From assembly GCF_000264945.2 (NCBI RefSeq), contig NZ_CP013070.1, forward strand, positions 2,480,001 to 2,544,000: a DNA stretch of 64,000 nt. The letters run 5' to 3'. The notes beneath the pieces were generated by a model. It was not told the origin of the DNA, did no database searches, and saw nothing but the letters and a program-made list of their open reading frames with translations. Each line of letters begins with the position of its first letter. The stretch's first letter is position 1. Positions 27,187 to 35,749 of this stretch are shown here, piece by piece. This stretch comes from Sphingobium indicum B90A (GTDB lineage Bacteria; Pseudomonadota; Alphaproteobacteria; Sphingomonadales; Sphingomonadaceae). The translations under genes were made by a program, and so were the position numbers.

Positions 27187-30100
27187 TGCGTTGGCCTTTT
27201 TCCCCTCTGTCATTCCCGCGAAGGCGGGAATCCATCTCCGGCGCTGGGTCCAGACGACGGGGTGAGAGATGGATTCCCGCCTTCGCGGGAATGACGGTGA
27301 TGGCGGTGCTCGCGGCGTTGCTGCTTCCCGGGGCCATTCTCCACGCTTCCGACGCGGAAAAGCCGGTCGAGCGCCACTATGCCCCCGCGCCGCCAGCGCC
27401 GATGAGCCAGACCGCCGAACAGGTCGCGGCGAAATCGGACGGCTGCTATAGCTGCCACAGCAAGACCGACGAGCCGTCCATGCACGCGACCCCGGCGGTG
27501 ATGCTGGGCTGCACCGACTGTCATGGCGGCAATGCGGCGGTGCGGGGCGATCCCGCATTGGGCTTCGAAGACCCCGCCTATGTCGCGGCGCGGGAGAGGG
27601 CGCATGTGCTGCCGCGCTATCCCAAAAGCTGGCACTATCCCTCCTCCGCCAATCCGCAGCGGACTTACACGTTGCTGAACCGGGAGGCGCCGGAGTTTGT
27701 GCGCTTCGTCAACCCCAGCGACTATCGGGTGGCGCGGGACGCCTGCGGGTCATGCCATATGCAGGTCATCGAGGCCGCGGAGCGTTCGCTGATGGCGTCG
27801 GGCGCGATGCTGTGGGGCGGGGCGGCCTATAATAATGGGATCGTGCCGTTCAAGAACTACATCTTCGGCGAGGCCTATACCAGGGACGGGAAGCCCGCGA
27901 AGATCGTCTCGCCCGGCAGCCCGCCCGGCACGCTGACCGCCGACCAGAAGGCGCGGGGGGCGCTGGCGGAACTTTATCCATTGCCGACATGGCAGGTGAT
28001 CCCGCCCGGCGACGTCTTCCGCGTGTTCGAGCGGGGCGGGCGCAATATCGGCACGCAATTTCCCGAAATCGGCCTGCCCAATCCCACCGGATCGATCCAG
28101 CGGCTGGAGGAGCCGGGGCGGCCCGACCTCAAGCAGTCCAATCGCGGCCCTGGAACGGGTCTGCGCGTCGCGATCCCGGCGCTCAACATCCACAAGACCC
28201 GCCTCAACGATCCCTATATGTGGTTCATGGGGACGAACGACCAGCCGGGCGATTATCGCCATTCGGGCTGTTCGGGCTGCCATGTCGTCTACGCCAACGA
28301 CCGCGAGCCGCGCCACAGCCTGATCTACGCCCAATATGGCCGGGACGGGCAGACCGCCACGGTCGATCCCACCATCGCGGCCAAGACGAGCCATGGCGGG
28401 TTGAAAGGCCCGCATGGCGAGACCGTCAAGCCGGATCATCCGGCCAGCCCCGAACACCCTGTCGGCGCCGTCAAGGAAAGCGGCCATCCGATCCGCCACG
28501 CCTTCACCCGCGCCATCCCGACTGCCCAGTGCATGAACTGCCACATGCACCAGCCCAATATCTTCCTGAACAGCTATCTGGGCTATACGATGTGGGACTA
28601 TGAGTCCGACGCGCCGCTGATGTGGCCGGAGAAGCAGAAATATCCGACCGCCGCGCAAGTGCATGAGACGCTGGAGCGCAATCCGGAAGGGGCTTCCCCA
28701 CGCGGCAAATGGGCGGACCTGGAATTTCTGCGCAACGTCTACGACCTGAACGACAAGGCGAAGGATACGCAGTTCGCGGACTATCACGGCCATGGCTGGA
28801 ATTTCCGGGGCGTGTTCAAGCGCGACCGGGAGGGCAATCTGCTCGACGCGGACGGCAAGATCGTGTCGCCCGACGATCCGGAAAAATGGCGCAGGAAGGG
28901 GGAGGGGAAGTTCGTTCCCGTCGGCACCAATCCAGGCAAGTCCGTGCATCTGATGGACATTCATGCCGAAAAGGGGCTGCAATGCGCGGACTGCCATTTC
29001 GCGCAGGACAGCCATGGCAACGGCTTCATCTATGGCGAAGTGGCGAACGCCATCGAGATCGGGTGCAAGGACTGCCATGGCACGGCGGACGCCTATCCGA
29101 CGCTGCTGACATCCGGCCCCGCAGCGCCGCCCAAGGGCACGAACCTCGCCCTGCTGCGCAATCCGGACGGCAAGCGGCGCTTCGAATGGTATTATGACGC
29201 CAGCGGACGGCAGCGGCTGATCCAGCGGTCCATCGTCGATCCCAAGCTGGAATGGGAAGTGTCGCTGGTGAAGGATAGCGTCGATCCGGCCAACCCGCAT
29301 TTCAACGCCAAGGCGGCGCGGGCCAAGCTGATGAGCCGGTCGGGCGCGGAGGATGGCAGCTTCGCCTTCGGTCCCGGCGTGGCGAAGGCGGACCGGGCGC
29401 ATGGCGACGACACTATGGCCTGCTTCACCTGCCACCTGAGCTGGACGACCAGTTGCGGCGGTTGCCATCTGCCCATCGAGGCGAACTGGAAGACGTCGCT
29501 CCACCATTATGACGGGGAGGAGACGCGCAACTTCGCGACATACAATCCGCAGGTGGCGCGGGACGAGATGTTCCAGCTTGGCAAGCATATGACGACCAAG
29601 GGCAATGAAACCGCGCCGGTGCGGTCGACTTCGGCGCTGGTCCTGTCGTCCACCAACATCAATCGCGAGCGCATCTATATTCAGCAGCCGCCTGTGTCCG
29701 GCATCGGCTTTTCCTCGCAAGCCTTCGCGCCGCATTTCCCGCATACGGTGCGGCGGACCGAGACGAAGACTTGCTCCGACTGCCATTTGTCGGCGAAGGA
29801 CGACAATAATGCGATCATGTCGCAACTGCTGCTGCTCGGCACCAATTTCGTGAACTTCGTGGGGCTGAATGCCTGGACGGGCCTGGAGGGCGGGTTTGAG
29901 GCGATCCGCGTCACCGAATGGGACGAGCCCCAGGCGGTGATCGGCAGCTATCTCCAGAAATATGCCTATCCCGACTATTGGAAGCTGCATGTCGAGCAGA
30001 ACAAGCGGGAACTCAAGGATTGGGTGCGCGGCAAATATTTTGACGGGAAGGCTTCGGGCGAGACCCAGGCCGTGGAGGAATTCCGCAATGTCGTGAAGGG

Positions 30101-31268
30101 CACGGCGGGGCGCGTCGGATGCCTGCAACTGCGCGGCGAATATATGTATGTGGCCGAAGGAAAGGGCGGTTTCCGCGTCTATGACGTGGCGTCCATCGCC
30201 AACAAGGGCTTTTCCGAGCCGATCGTGAGCGGGCCTTTCTCGAAGCTTGGCCATGATGCGGGTATTCGCACGAAGAACGCGACCTGCATGGCGCTGCCGA
30301 CCAACCAGCCGATCAATCCGCTGCGCAACACCAAGGAGTTGCGCGAGATCAATCAGGAGCAGGCGTTCCTGCCGATCTACAGCTATGCGGCGGTGACGGA
30401 CAGCGTCGAGGGGCTGATCATGGTCAATATCGAGACCATGGCCGACGGCGAGTTCCGCAACAATTTCCTGAAGCGAGCCGTGACCTGGAACCCCAATGGC
30501 GTGCTGAACGGCGCGCGGCATATCCAGTTGGCGGGGCCGATCGCCTATATCACGGCGGATGTCGGGCTGGTGGTGGTGGACCTCAGCGATCCGCTCCACC
30601 CCCGTCTCGCCGCCGTCCGCCCGATGAAGGATGCGCGGGCGAGCGCAATCCAGTTCCGTTATCTGTGGGTGACGGATGCGGAAGGATTGAAGCTCTTTGA
30701 CGTGACGAAGCTCACCGATCCGGTGGCGGTGCCGTCCGCGACCGTGCCTCTGGCCGATGCGCGCCGCATCTATCTGGCGCGCACCTATGCCTATGTCGCG
30801 GCCAAATCCGACGGGCTGGCGATTATCGACATCACCAATCCGCTGCGGCCGGCCGCCTATGCGAAAGAAACGTTCGGCGGGCAGATGACCGATGTCGAGG
30901 ACGTGATCGTGGGCACGACCAATGCGTCCCTCTTCGCCTATGTCGCGGACGGCCGCAACGGCCTCAAGGTGATCCAGCTCACCAGCCCGGCGAGCCAGCC
31001 CAATTTCTACGGCTTCTCCCCCGCGCCCAAGCCGGAACTGATCGCCTGGGCGCGGACGCCCTCGCCTGCACTGGCGCTGTCCAAGGGGCTGGACCGCGAC
31101 CGGGCGGTGGATGAGACCGGCGGGCAGATCGCGGTGTTCGGACGATTGGGGTCGCGCCCCTTCACCCGGTCGGAGATGGAGCGTCTGTTCCTGACCAGCA
31201 AGGGCATCCCCTACAAGGTCAGCGACGAGGCGGATATGAAGGGCTGGCGGCCGCCCCTGCTGCGATGA
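27186..31268 (+). CDS. Decahaem cytochrome c fused to LVIVD beta-propeller
   Basis: 1360 aa if the coupled ATG at 27186 is used. In-frame ATGs at 27291 and 27300 fall within or after a REP palindrome and put a clean signal peptide (MAVLAALLLPGAILHASD) at the start, so the true start is probably one of these. Ten CXXCH sites follow: CYSCH, CTDCH, CGSCH, CSGCH, CMNCH, CADCH, CKDCH, CFTCH, CGGCH, CSDCH (about residues 90-870). The C-terminal 400 residues hold LVIVD repeats, for example GLVVVDLSDPLHPRL, GLKLFDVTKLTDP and GLAIIDITNPLRP, forming a propeller likely to dock a partner or surface. Periplasmic or cell-surface electron transfer is inferred. It converges with the ccmI-like gene nine bases away. 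Confidence 0.88.
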   Translation: MRWPFSPLSFPRRRESISGAGSRRRGERWIPAFAGMTVMAVLAALLLPGAILHASDAEKPVERHYAPAPPAPMSQTAEQVAAKSDGCYSCHSKTDEPSMHATPAVMLGCTDCHGGNAAVRGDPALGFEDPAYVAARERAHVLPRYPKSWHYPSSANPQRTYTLLNREAPEFVRFVNPSDYRVARDACGSCHMQVIEAAERSLMASGAMLWGGAAYNNGIVPFKNYIFGEAYTRDGKPAKIVSPGSPPGTLTADQKARGALAELYPLPTWQVIPPGDVFRVFERGGRNIGTQFPEIGLPNPTGSIQRLEEPGRPDLKQSNRGPGTGLRVAIPALNIHKTRLNDPYMWFMGTNDQPGDYRHSGCSGCHVVYANDREPRHSLIYAQYGRDGQTATVDPTIAAKTSHGGLKGPHGETVKPDHPASPEHPVGAVKESGHPIRHAFTRAIPTAQCMNCHMHQPNIFLNSYLGYTMWDYESDAPLMWPEKQKYPTAAQVHETLERNPEGASPRGKWADLEFLRNVYDLNDKAKDTQFADYHGHGWNFRGVFKRDREGNLLDADGKIVSPDDPEKWRRKGEGKFVPVGTNPGKSVHLMDIHAEKGLQCADCHFAQDSHGNGFIYGEVANAIEIGCKDCHGTADAYPTLLTSGPAAPPKGTNLALLRNPDGKRRFEWYYDASGRQRLIQRSIVDPKLEWEVSLVKDSVDPANPHFNAKAARAKLMSRSGAEDGSFAFGPGVAKADRAHGDDTMACFTCHLSWTTSCGGCHLPIEANWKTSLHHYDGEETRNFATYNPQVARDEMFQLGKHMTTKGNETAPVRSTSALVLSSTNINRERIYIQQPPVSGIGFSSQAFAPHFPHTVRRTETKTCSDCHLSAKDDNNAIMSQLLLLGTNFVNFVGLNAWTGLEGGFEAIRVTEWDEPQAVIGSYLQKYAYPDYWKLHVEQNKRELKDWVRGKYFDGKASGETQAVEEFRNVVKGTAGRVGCLQLRGEYMYVAEGKGGFRVYDVASIANKGFSEPIVSGPFSKLGHDAGIRTKNATCMALPTNQPINPLRNTKELREINQEQAFLPIYSYAAVTDSVEGLIMVNIETMADGEFRNNFLKRAVTWNPNGVLNGARHIQLAGPIAYITADVGLVVVDLSDPLHPRLAAVRPMKDARASAIQFRYLWVTDAEGLKLFDVTKLTDPVAVPSATVPLADARRIYLARTYAYVAAKSDGLAIIDITNPLRPAAYAKETFGGQMTDVEDVIVGTTNASLFAYVADGRNGLKVIQLTSPASQPNFYGFSPAPKPELIAWARTPSPALALSKGLDRDRAVDETGGQIAVFGRLGSRPFTRSEMERLFLTSKGIPYKVSDEADMKGWRPPLLR
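27209..27295. repeat. REP palindrome pair (REPIN-like) at the start of the decahaem gene
   Basis: Two perfect 30-bp inverted arms, 27209-27238 and 27266-27295, separated by 27 bases. Each contains the widespread proteobacterial core CATTCCCGCGAAGGCGGGAA. The element lies in frame inside the decahaem ORF, where it reads SFPRRRESIS...WIPAFAGMT, the classic spurious translation of such repeats. The strong hairpin follows the stop of the porin gene, so it may modulate mRNA decay or coupling to the downstream gene. Confidence 0.92.
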
Positions 31269-31276
31269 GCCGGGGT

Positions 31277-32212
31277 TCAGGCGCCCGGCACGCCCAATAT
31301 CCGCGCCTCGTCCCTGATCCGTCCGGCCTGCGCCGGATTGGCGGCCCGCGCCTGCGCATAGGCCGCCGCCGCCTTGCCTGTCTCGCCCAGCGTCATGCGG
31401 CTGCGCATCAGCATGATCCAGCCGTCGACATTGCCCGGATCGGCCTTGAGCCGGGCCTCCAGACGGGCGACCATCCCCTCGACCATCGCATCCTGCTGCC
31501 CCTTGGGAAGCTGCGCCGCGGCCTGCATCTGCTCGCGGCTTGGGCCCGGTATCGCCGCCGCCGCCACGGACATGCCGACGCCCATGGGCGGATGCGGCGC
31601 GCTTGGCTTCACCGCCGCCAGCCGCCCAGCGACATCGATGCCGTTGATCTTTCCCACCTGCTCTATCGTCCGGCGCAGGTCGGCTTCCCACGGCGCGCCC
31701 GGCGGCGTGTCGCCCAGCAAGGCGAGCCAGTCGCGGATCGCGCCCTCATGATCCTTCGCCAGATCCTTGCGCACCGCCTGGAAATAACGGGCCCTCGGAT
31801 CCTTGGGATCGATCGTAACTGCCCGATCGAAGGCGTCGGCCGCCTCCTTCGGCATGGGATCGTGCTCGCTCGCCATCACCGCCGCTTCGCCCAGCGACGA
31901 CCAGAAGGTCGCGTTGCCGGGCGCGAGCTTCGTCGCATGGCGATAGGCGCGCACCGCATCGGCATGGCGGCCGCTCTCGAAATAGGCCCAGCCCAGCCTC
32001 TGCCAGCCCTCCGCATCATTGGGATTGGCCCCGACCCGGTCCTGCAGCGCGCGGATCTCCGCTTCCGGATCGGGCATCCCCCGGTTCGCCAGCGGCAAGG
32101 GCAGGGCGGCCGCTTTCGTTTCCTCAGGCGCCTGCGACACCCTGTAGCCGATCGATATGGCTGCTATGCCGACCGCGCCCATCAGGACCACGCGCCTCCA
32201 GCTCCAACCCAT
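31277..32212 (-). CDS. CcmI/CycH-like TPR protein, cytochrome c maturation
   Basis: 311 aa from ATG 32212; the frame is open further but this start gives a clear N-terminal membrane anchor (VVLMGAVGIAAISIGY). TPR repeats follow (AEGWQRLGWAYFESGRHADA, FWSSLGEAAVMAS, RARYFQAVRKDLAKDHEGAI) and a last TPR near the end (VDGWIMLMRSRMTLGETGKA). This is the layout of the C-terminal periplasmic part of CcmI, which hands apocytochromes to the haem ligation machinery. The N-terminal CcmI-1 membrane part and other ccm genes are absent, so it may be a dedicated chaperone for this cytochrome cluster. It is divergent from the oxidoreductase gene, with 126 bases between. Confidence 0.75.
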   Translation of the reverse strand: MGWSWRRVVLMGAVGIAAISIGYRVSQAPEETKAAALPLPLANRGMPDPEAEIRALQDRVGANPNDAEGWQRLGWAYFESGRHADAVRAYRHATKLAPGNATFWSSLGEAAVMASEHDPMPKEAADAFDRAVTIDPKDPRARYFQAVRKDLAKDHEGAIRDWLALLGDTPPGAPWEADLRRTIEQVGKINGIDVAGRLAAVKPSAPHPPMGVGMSVAAAAIPGPSREQMQAAAQLPKGQQDAMVEGMVARLEARLKADPGNVDGWIMLMRSRMTLGETGKAAAAYAQARAANPAQAGRIRDEARILGVPGA

Positions 32213-32338
32213 TATTCTTCCACTCCCCGGCTGTTCCCCGCGATCTTCTCTAGCGTGACGCTGCGGAAATGATAGAGTGCCGCCCGGGACAGGCATCCGG
32301 TAACAGCCGGAGCACAGGGGCATATTGGGGGACAATCA

Positions 32339-34864
32339 TTGACTGACCGCGTGCGTATCGCGATCGTCGGATCGGGGCCGGCGGGGCTGAGTGCGGCCGC
32401 CCGCGCCGCTGCGCTGGGGCTTTCGCACCTGCTGATCGAGAAGACGGATCATCTGTCCGACACCATCTTCAAATATCAGAAAGGCAAGCATGTGATGGCG
32501 ACGCCCAGCCAGCTCGTGCTGCGGTCGGACTGCGATTTCGAGGCGGGCAGGCGCGAATCGATCCTGGACCGCTGGAATGCGCAGGCGGCGGAACAGGGCG
32601 TCAATGTCGCCTATAATGCGGAGGTGAAGGCGATAGCCGGCACCGGCGATCCCATCCCCGGCAGCATCCAGAAGATCGTCGAGCGCAAGCGCGACGGCAC
32701 GAGCGAAACGAAGGAAATCCAGCGCCTCGCGCCGCCCTATCGCCTGGCCCTGAGCGACGGGCGGGAGGTGATTGCCGACGCGGTGATCATGGCCATCGGC
32801 ACGCAGGGCAATCCCAATCTGATGCGCGTGCCCGGCGCCGACCTGCCCCATGTCCAATATCAACTGGACGACCCGGCCGAATATAATGACGAGCATATCT
32901 TCGTCGTCGGCACGGGCGACGCGGGCATAGAAAACGCCCTGGGCCTCGCCGCCGACGAGGCCCAGGGCAATGTCGTCACCATCCTCAACCGATCGACCGA
33001 GTTCGCCAGCGCCAAGGCCGCGAACGTCAAGGCGCTGATGGCCGCCGCCGAAGCCGGCCGCCTGGCCATCATGACCGAAACCACCACGGCGAAGGTGGAG
33101 CCGGGTTTCGTCACGCTCGACAGCCGCGATGGCGAGGTGAAGCTGAAATGCGACCGCATCATCGCCCGCATGGGGTCCGCCCCGCCTCGCGCATTCGTGG
33201 AAAGCTGCGGCATCGAATTCACCAGCGGCGACCGCCTGGCCTTCCCGAAATTGTCGCCGGTGTTCGAAAGCACCGCGCCCGGCATCTTCGTGATCGGCGC
33301 GCTGGCGGGCTATCCGCTGATCAAGCATTGCATGAACCAGGGCTATGACGTCGTCGAATATATCAACGGCAATCGCGACCTGAAGCCGGCGGACGAACCC
33401 ATCCTGGCCGCCAAATTCGCGGGATTGCCGGAGAAAAGGGGCGTTGCGGAATGGCTGGAGCACCTGCGCGCCAACGTCTCTATCCTGGAGGGGCTCTCAC
33501 CGCTCCAGATGCGCGAATTCATGCTGGACAGCGAAGTGCGCGCCTATCGCAGGGGCGATGTGATCTTCGAGAAGTTCGATCCCGGCTCCTCGCTTTTCGG
33601 GATAGCGCGGGGACAGGCGCTGGTGGAGGTCGCCCCCGGCGTCGAGGTGCCCATCGAACAGGGTTCGATCTTCGGCGAGGTCGGCCTGATCTCCGGCCGC
33701 CGCCGCGGCGCGACGGTGCGGGCGGGCGCGGATTCGATCATGGTGGAGGTGTCGCGCACGGCCGCGCTCAAGCTCATGTCCTCCAACCCGCCGGCCAAGC
33801 GCGCCATCACCCGCATATCGACCGAACGGCAACTGCTCCAGATGTTCGGCGCCGGCCTGACCCCCGCCGACCTTGCCGACATTCTGGACACGGCGGAAAT
33901 CCGGACGGTTAAGGCAGGCGAGGCGATCCTGACGGAGGGCGATCTCGGCAACGACATCTATGTGATCCGCGTCGGCTCCATGATCGTGGAGAAGAAGATC
34001 GGCGGTAAAAACGTCTTCCTCTCCTATCTTCCCGCCGGCAGCTATGTGGGCGAAATGGCGCTCATCGCCGGCGGCCCGCGCACCGCCACGGTCAAGGCGA
34101 CGGTCAAGTCGGAGGTCATCAGGCTGAACGGCGACGCCTTCGCCCGCCTGATGGCCGCCAAGCCCGCCCTGCTGGAACGCGCCCGCCGCGACATGGCCGC
34201 CCGCCAGGACGTCAACGCCTTCATCGAAAGCCGCAAGGACAGCTTCTCCACCGTCGTCGACATGTATTCGGAAACGGCGAAATTCCTGGTCGACAACGGC
34301 ATCGGCGAAGCGACCGACGTGCTGCTGATCGACGAGCATCTCTGCGTCGGTTGCGACAATTGCGAGAAGGCCTGCGCCGACAGCCATGACGGCCTCTCCC
34401 GCCTCGACCGGGAGGCGGGCCGGACCTACGCCCATCTCCACGTCCCCACCAGTTGCCGCCATTGCGAGCATCCCCACTGCATGGCCGACTGCCCGCCCAA
34501 CGCCATCCATCGCGGCCCGGACGGAGAGGTCTTCATCGACGAGACCTGCATCGGCTGCGGCAATTGCCAGCGCAACTGCCCCTATGGCGTGATCCGCATG
34601 GACAGCGTGCCGCCCAAGAAGCCGGGCCTGCTCAGTTGGATGTTCTTCGGCGCCGGCCCCGGCCCCGGCGAACCGTCGAAGAAATGGCGTTACAAGAACG
34701 CGGAACCCGGCGTCGAAAAGCCGAAAAAAGCCATTAAATGCGACATGTGTTCCGGCATCGACGGCGGCCCGGCCTGCGTGCGCGCCTGCCCGACGGGCGC
34801 CGCGATCCGCGTCGCGCCGGAAGATTTCCTGACGGTCGCCCGGCTGGGCGGAGAGGCGCGCTGA
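32339..34864 (+). CDS. FAD oxidoreductase fused to two cNMP-binding domains and a 4Fe-4S ferredoxin module
   Basis: 841 aa, cytosolic. A TTG start follows TTGGGGGAC; GTG 32351 is a poorer alternative that would cut the strand leading into GSGPAG. Domain order: a thioredoxin-reductase-like FAD/NAD(P) fold (1-350; IVGSGPAGLSAA and VVGTGDAGIENALG, no CXXC), cNMP domain 1 (about 385-490; FGEVGLISGRRRGATV), cNMP domain 2 (about 500-620; VGEMALIAGGPRTATV), then a DmsB/HybA-like four-cluster module (670-830; CVGCDNCEKAC, CRHCEHPHCMADC, CIGCGNCQRNC, CDMCSG...CVRAC). Both phosphate-binding cassettes keep the Arg needed for cAMP/cGMP. It could move electrons from NAD(P)H to the membrane protein encoded next, under cyclic nucleotide control. 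First of three coupled genes. Confidence 0.9.
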   Translation: MTDRVRIAIVGSGPAGLSAAARAAALGLSHLLIEKTDHLSDTIFKYQKGKHVMATPSQLVLRSDCDFEAGRRESILDRWNAQAAEQGVNVAYNAEVKAIAGTGDPIPGSIQKIVERKRDGTSETKEIQRLAPPYRLALSDGREVIADAVIMAIGTQGNPNLMRVPGADLPHVQYQLDDPAEYNDEHIFVVGTGDAGIENALGLAADEAQGNVVTILNRSTEFASAKAANVKALMAAAEAGRLAIMTETTTAKVEPGFVTLDSRDGEVKLKCDRIIARMGSAPPRAFVESCGIEFTSGDRLAFPKLSPVFESTAPGIFVIGALAGYPLIKHCMNQGYDVVEYINGNRDLKPADEPILAAKFAGLPEKRGVAEWLEHLRANVSILEGLSPLQMREFMLDSEVRAYRRGDVIFEKFDPGSSLFGIARGQALVEVAPGVEVPIEQGSIFGEVGLISGRRRGATVRAGADSIMVEVSRTAALKLMSSNPPAKRAITRISTERQLLQMFGAGLTPADLADILDTAEIRTVKAGEAILTEGDLGNDIYVIRVGSMIVEKKIGGKNVFLSYLPAGSYVGEMALIAGGPRTATVKATVKSEVIRLNGDAFARLMAAKPALLERARRDMAARQDVNAFIESRKDSFSTVVDMYSETAKFLVDNGIGEATDVLLIDEHLCVGCDNCEKACADSHDGLSRLDREAGRTYAHLHVPTSCRHCEHPHCMADCPPNAIHRGPDGEVFIDETCIGCGNCQRNCPYGVIRMDSVPPKKPGLLSWMFFGAGPGPGEPSKKWRYKNAEPGVEKPKKAIKCDMCSGIDGGPACVRACPTGAAIRVAPEDFLTVARLGGEAR

Positions 34865-35742
34865 TGGCCACTCGCGCCGCCAACCCCGCGCGCCGGGCCA
34901 AGGGTGAAGTGCTGCATGACGGCTTCCTCCGCCACGCCGGTTTCCGCTGGCTGAAGATCGCGACGCTGATCTGCGTCCTGTCGATCGCCAGCTACATGCT
35001 GGTGGACGTCACGCCGCGCCATAATGGCGGTAGCTGGTACGGCTATGCCATGGGCACGATCGGCGTGCTGCTGATCCTGTGGCTGACGCTGCTCGGCCTG
35101 CGCAAGCGGGCGATGACGGGCGGCCGCTGGTCGCTCAAGGCCTGGACCTCCGCCCATGTCTATCTGGGTCTCAGCCTGATCGTCGTCGCCACGCTGCACA
35201 CCGGCTTCCAGCTTGGCTGGAACGTGCATACGCTGGCCTATGCGCTGATGATGCTGGTGATTTTTTCGGGCCTGTTCGGCATTACGGTCTATGCGACCTT
35301 GCCCGCCGCGCTCAGCAACAACCGCGCCGAAATGACGCAGGTGCAGATGCTCGACGCGGTGCGCGCCATCGACCGGCAACTGCATGACGCCGCGCAGCCA
35401 CTGACGCATGAACAGGCCGCGCTGGTGCGCCAGTCGCTGGAGGACGACCCGTTCGGCGGCGGGCTGCTCGCCCGCCTGTCGGGCCGCTATCCCCGCTGCG
35501 CCACGGCGAGGGCGCAGGCCGCGCTGCGCCGCTGGACCGGCGAGAAGCCCGATACCGGCAACGATCCGCTGGAAAGGATCGACGCCCTGCTGGAGCGCAA
35601 GCAGGCCATGCTTGCCCGCCTGCGCCGCCACCTGAAGCTGAAAGCTCTGCTGGAAATCTGGCTCTACGTCCATGTGCCCGCCACCTTTGCCCTGCTGGCC
35701 GCGCTGACCGCGCATGTCGTCAGCGTCTTCTTCTACTGGTGA
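34864..35742 (+). CDS. Membrane cytochrome b-like protein
   Basis: 292 aa; the start overlaps the preceding stop (TGATG). Five hydrophobic segments: about 30-52, 62-80, 96-113, 120-142 and 268-291. Histidines sit in or next to segments 3 to 5 (AHVYLGLSLIVVATLHTGF, WNVHTLAYALMM, YVHVPATFALLAALTAHVV), spaced as for b-haem ligands in ferric-reductase or cytochrome b561-like proteins. A helical cytoplasmic or periplasmic loop of about 120 residues separates TM4 and TM5. It lies between the cytosolic Fe-S flavoprotein and the FHA-tethered cytochrome, and likely passes electrons across the inner membrane. Family assignment is by topology, not by a firm signature. Confidence 0.7.
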   Translation: MATRAANPARRAKGEVLHDGFLRHAGFRWLKIATLICVLSIASYMLVDVTPRHNGGSWYGYAMGTIGVLLILWLTLLGLRKRAMTGGRWSLKAWTSAHVYLGLSLIVVATLHTGFQLGWNVHTLAYALMMLVIFSGLFGITVYATLPAALSNNRAEMTQVQMLDAVRAIDRQLHDAAQPLTHEQAALVRQSLEDDPFGGGLLARLSGRYPRCATARAQAALRRWTGEKPDTGNDPLERIDALLERKQAMLARLRRHLKLKALLEIWLYVHVPATFALLAALTAHVVSVFFYW

Positions 35743-35749
35743 GCCGGAG

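Noticed and set aside
27186..27300. Twin-arginine-like FPRRRES at the decahaem N-terminus
   Set aside because: It is the translation of a REP palindrome arm, not a Tat signal; a Sec-type signal peptide follows.
23326..27558. 1410-codon minus-strand frame
   Set aside because: Antisense of the lipoprotein and porin genes. His/Arg-rich composition without domains; the coding strand has signal peptides and family motifs.
27750..31691. 1313-codon minus-strand frame
   Set aside because: Antisense of the decahaem gene; the CXXCH sites and LVIVD repeats fix the coding strand.
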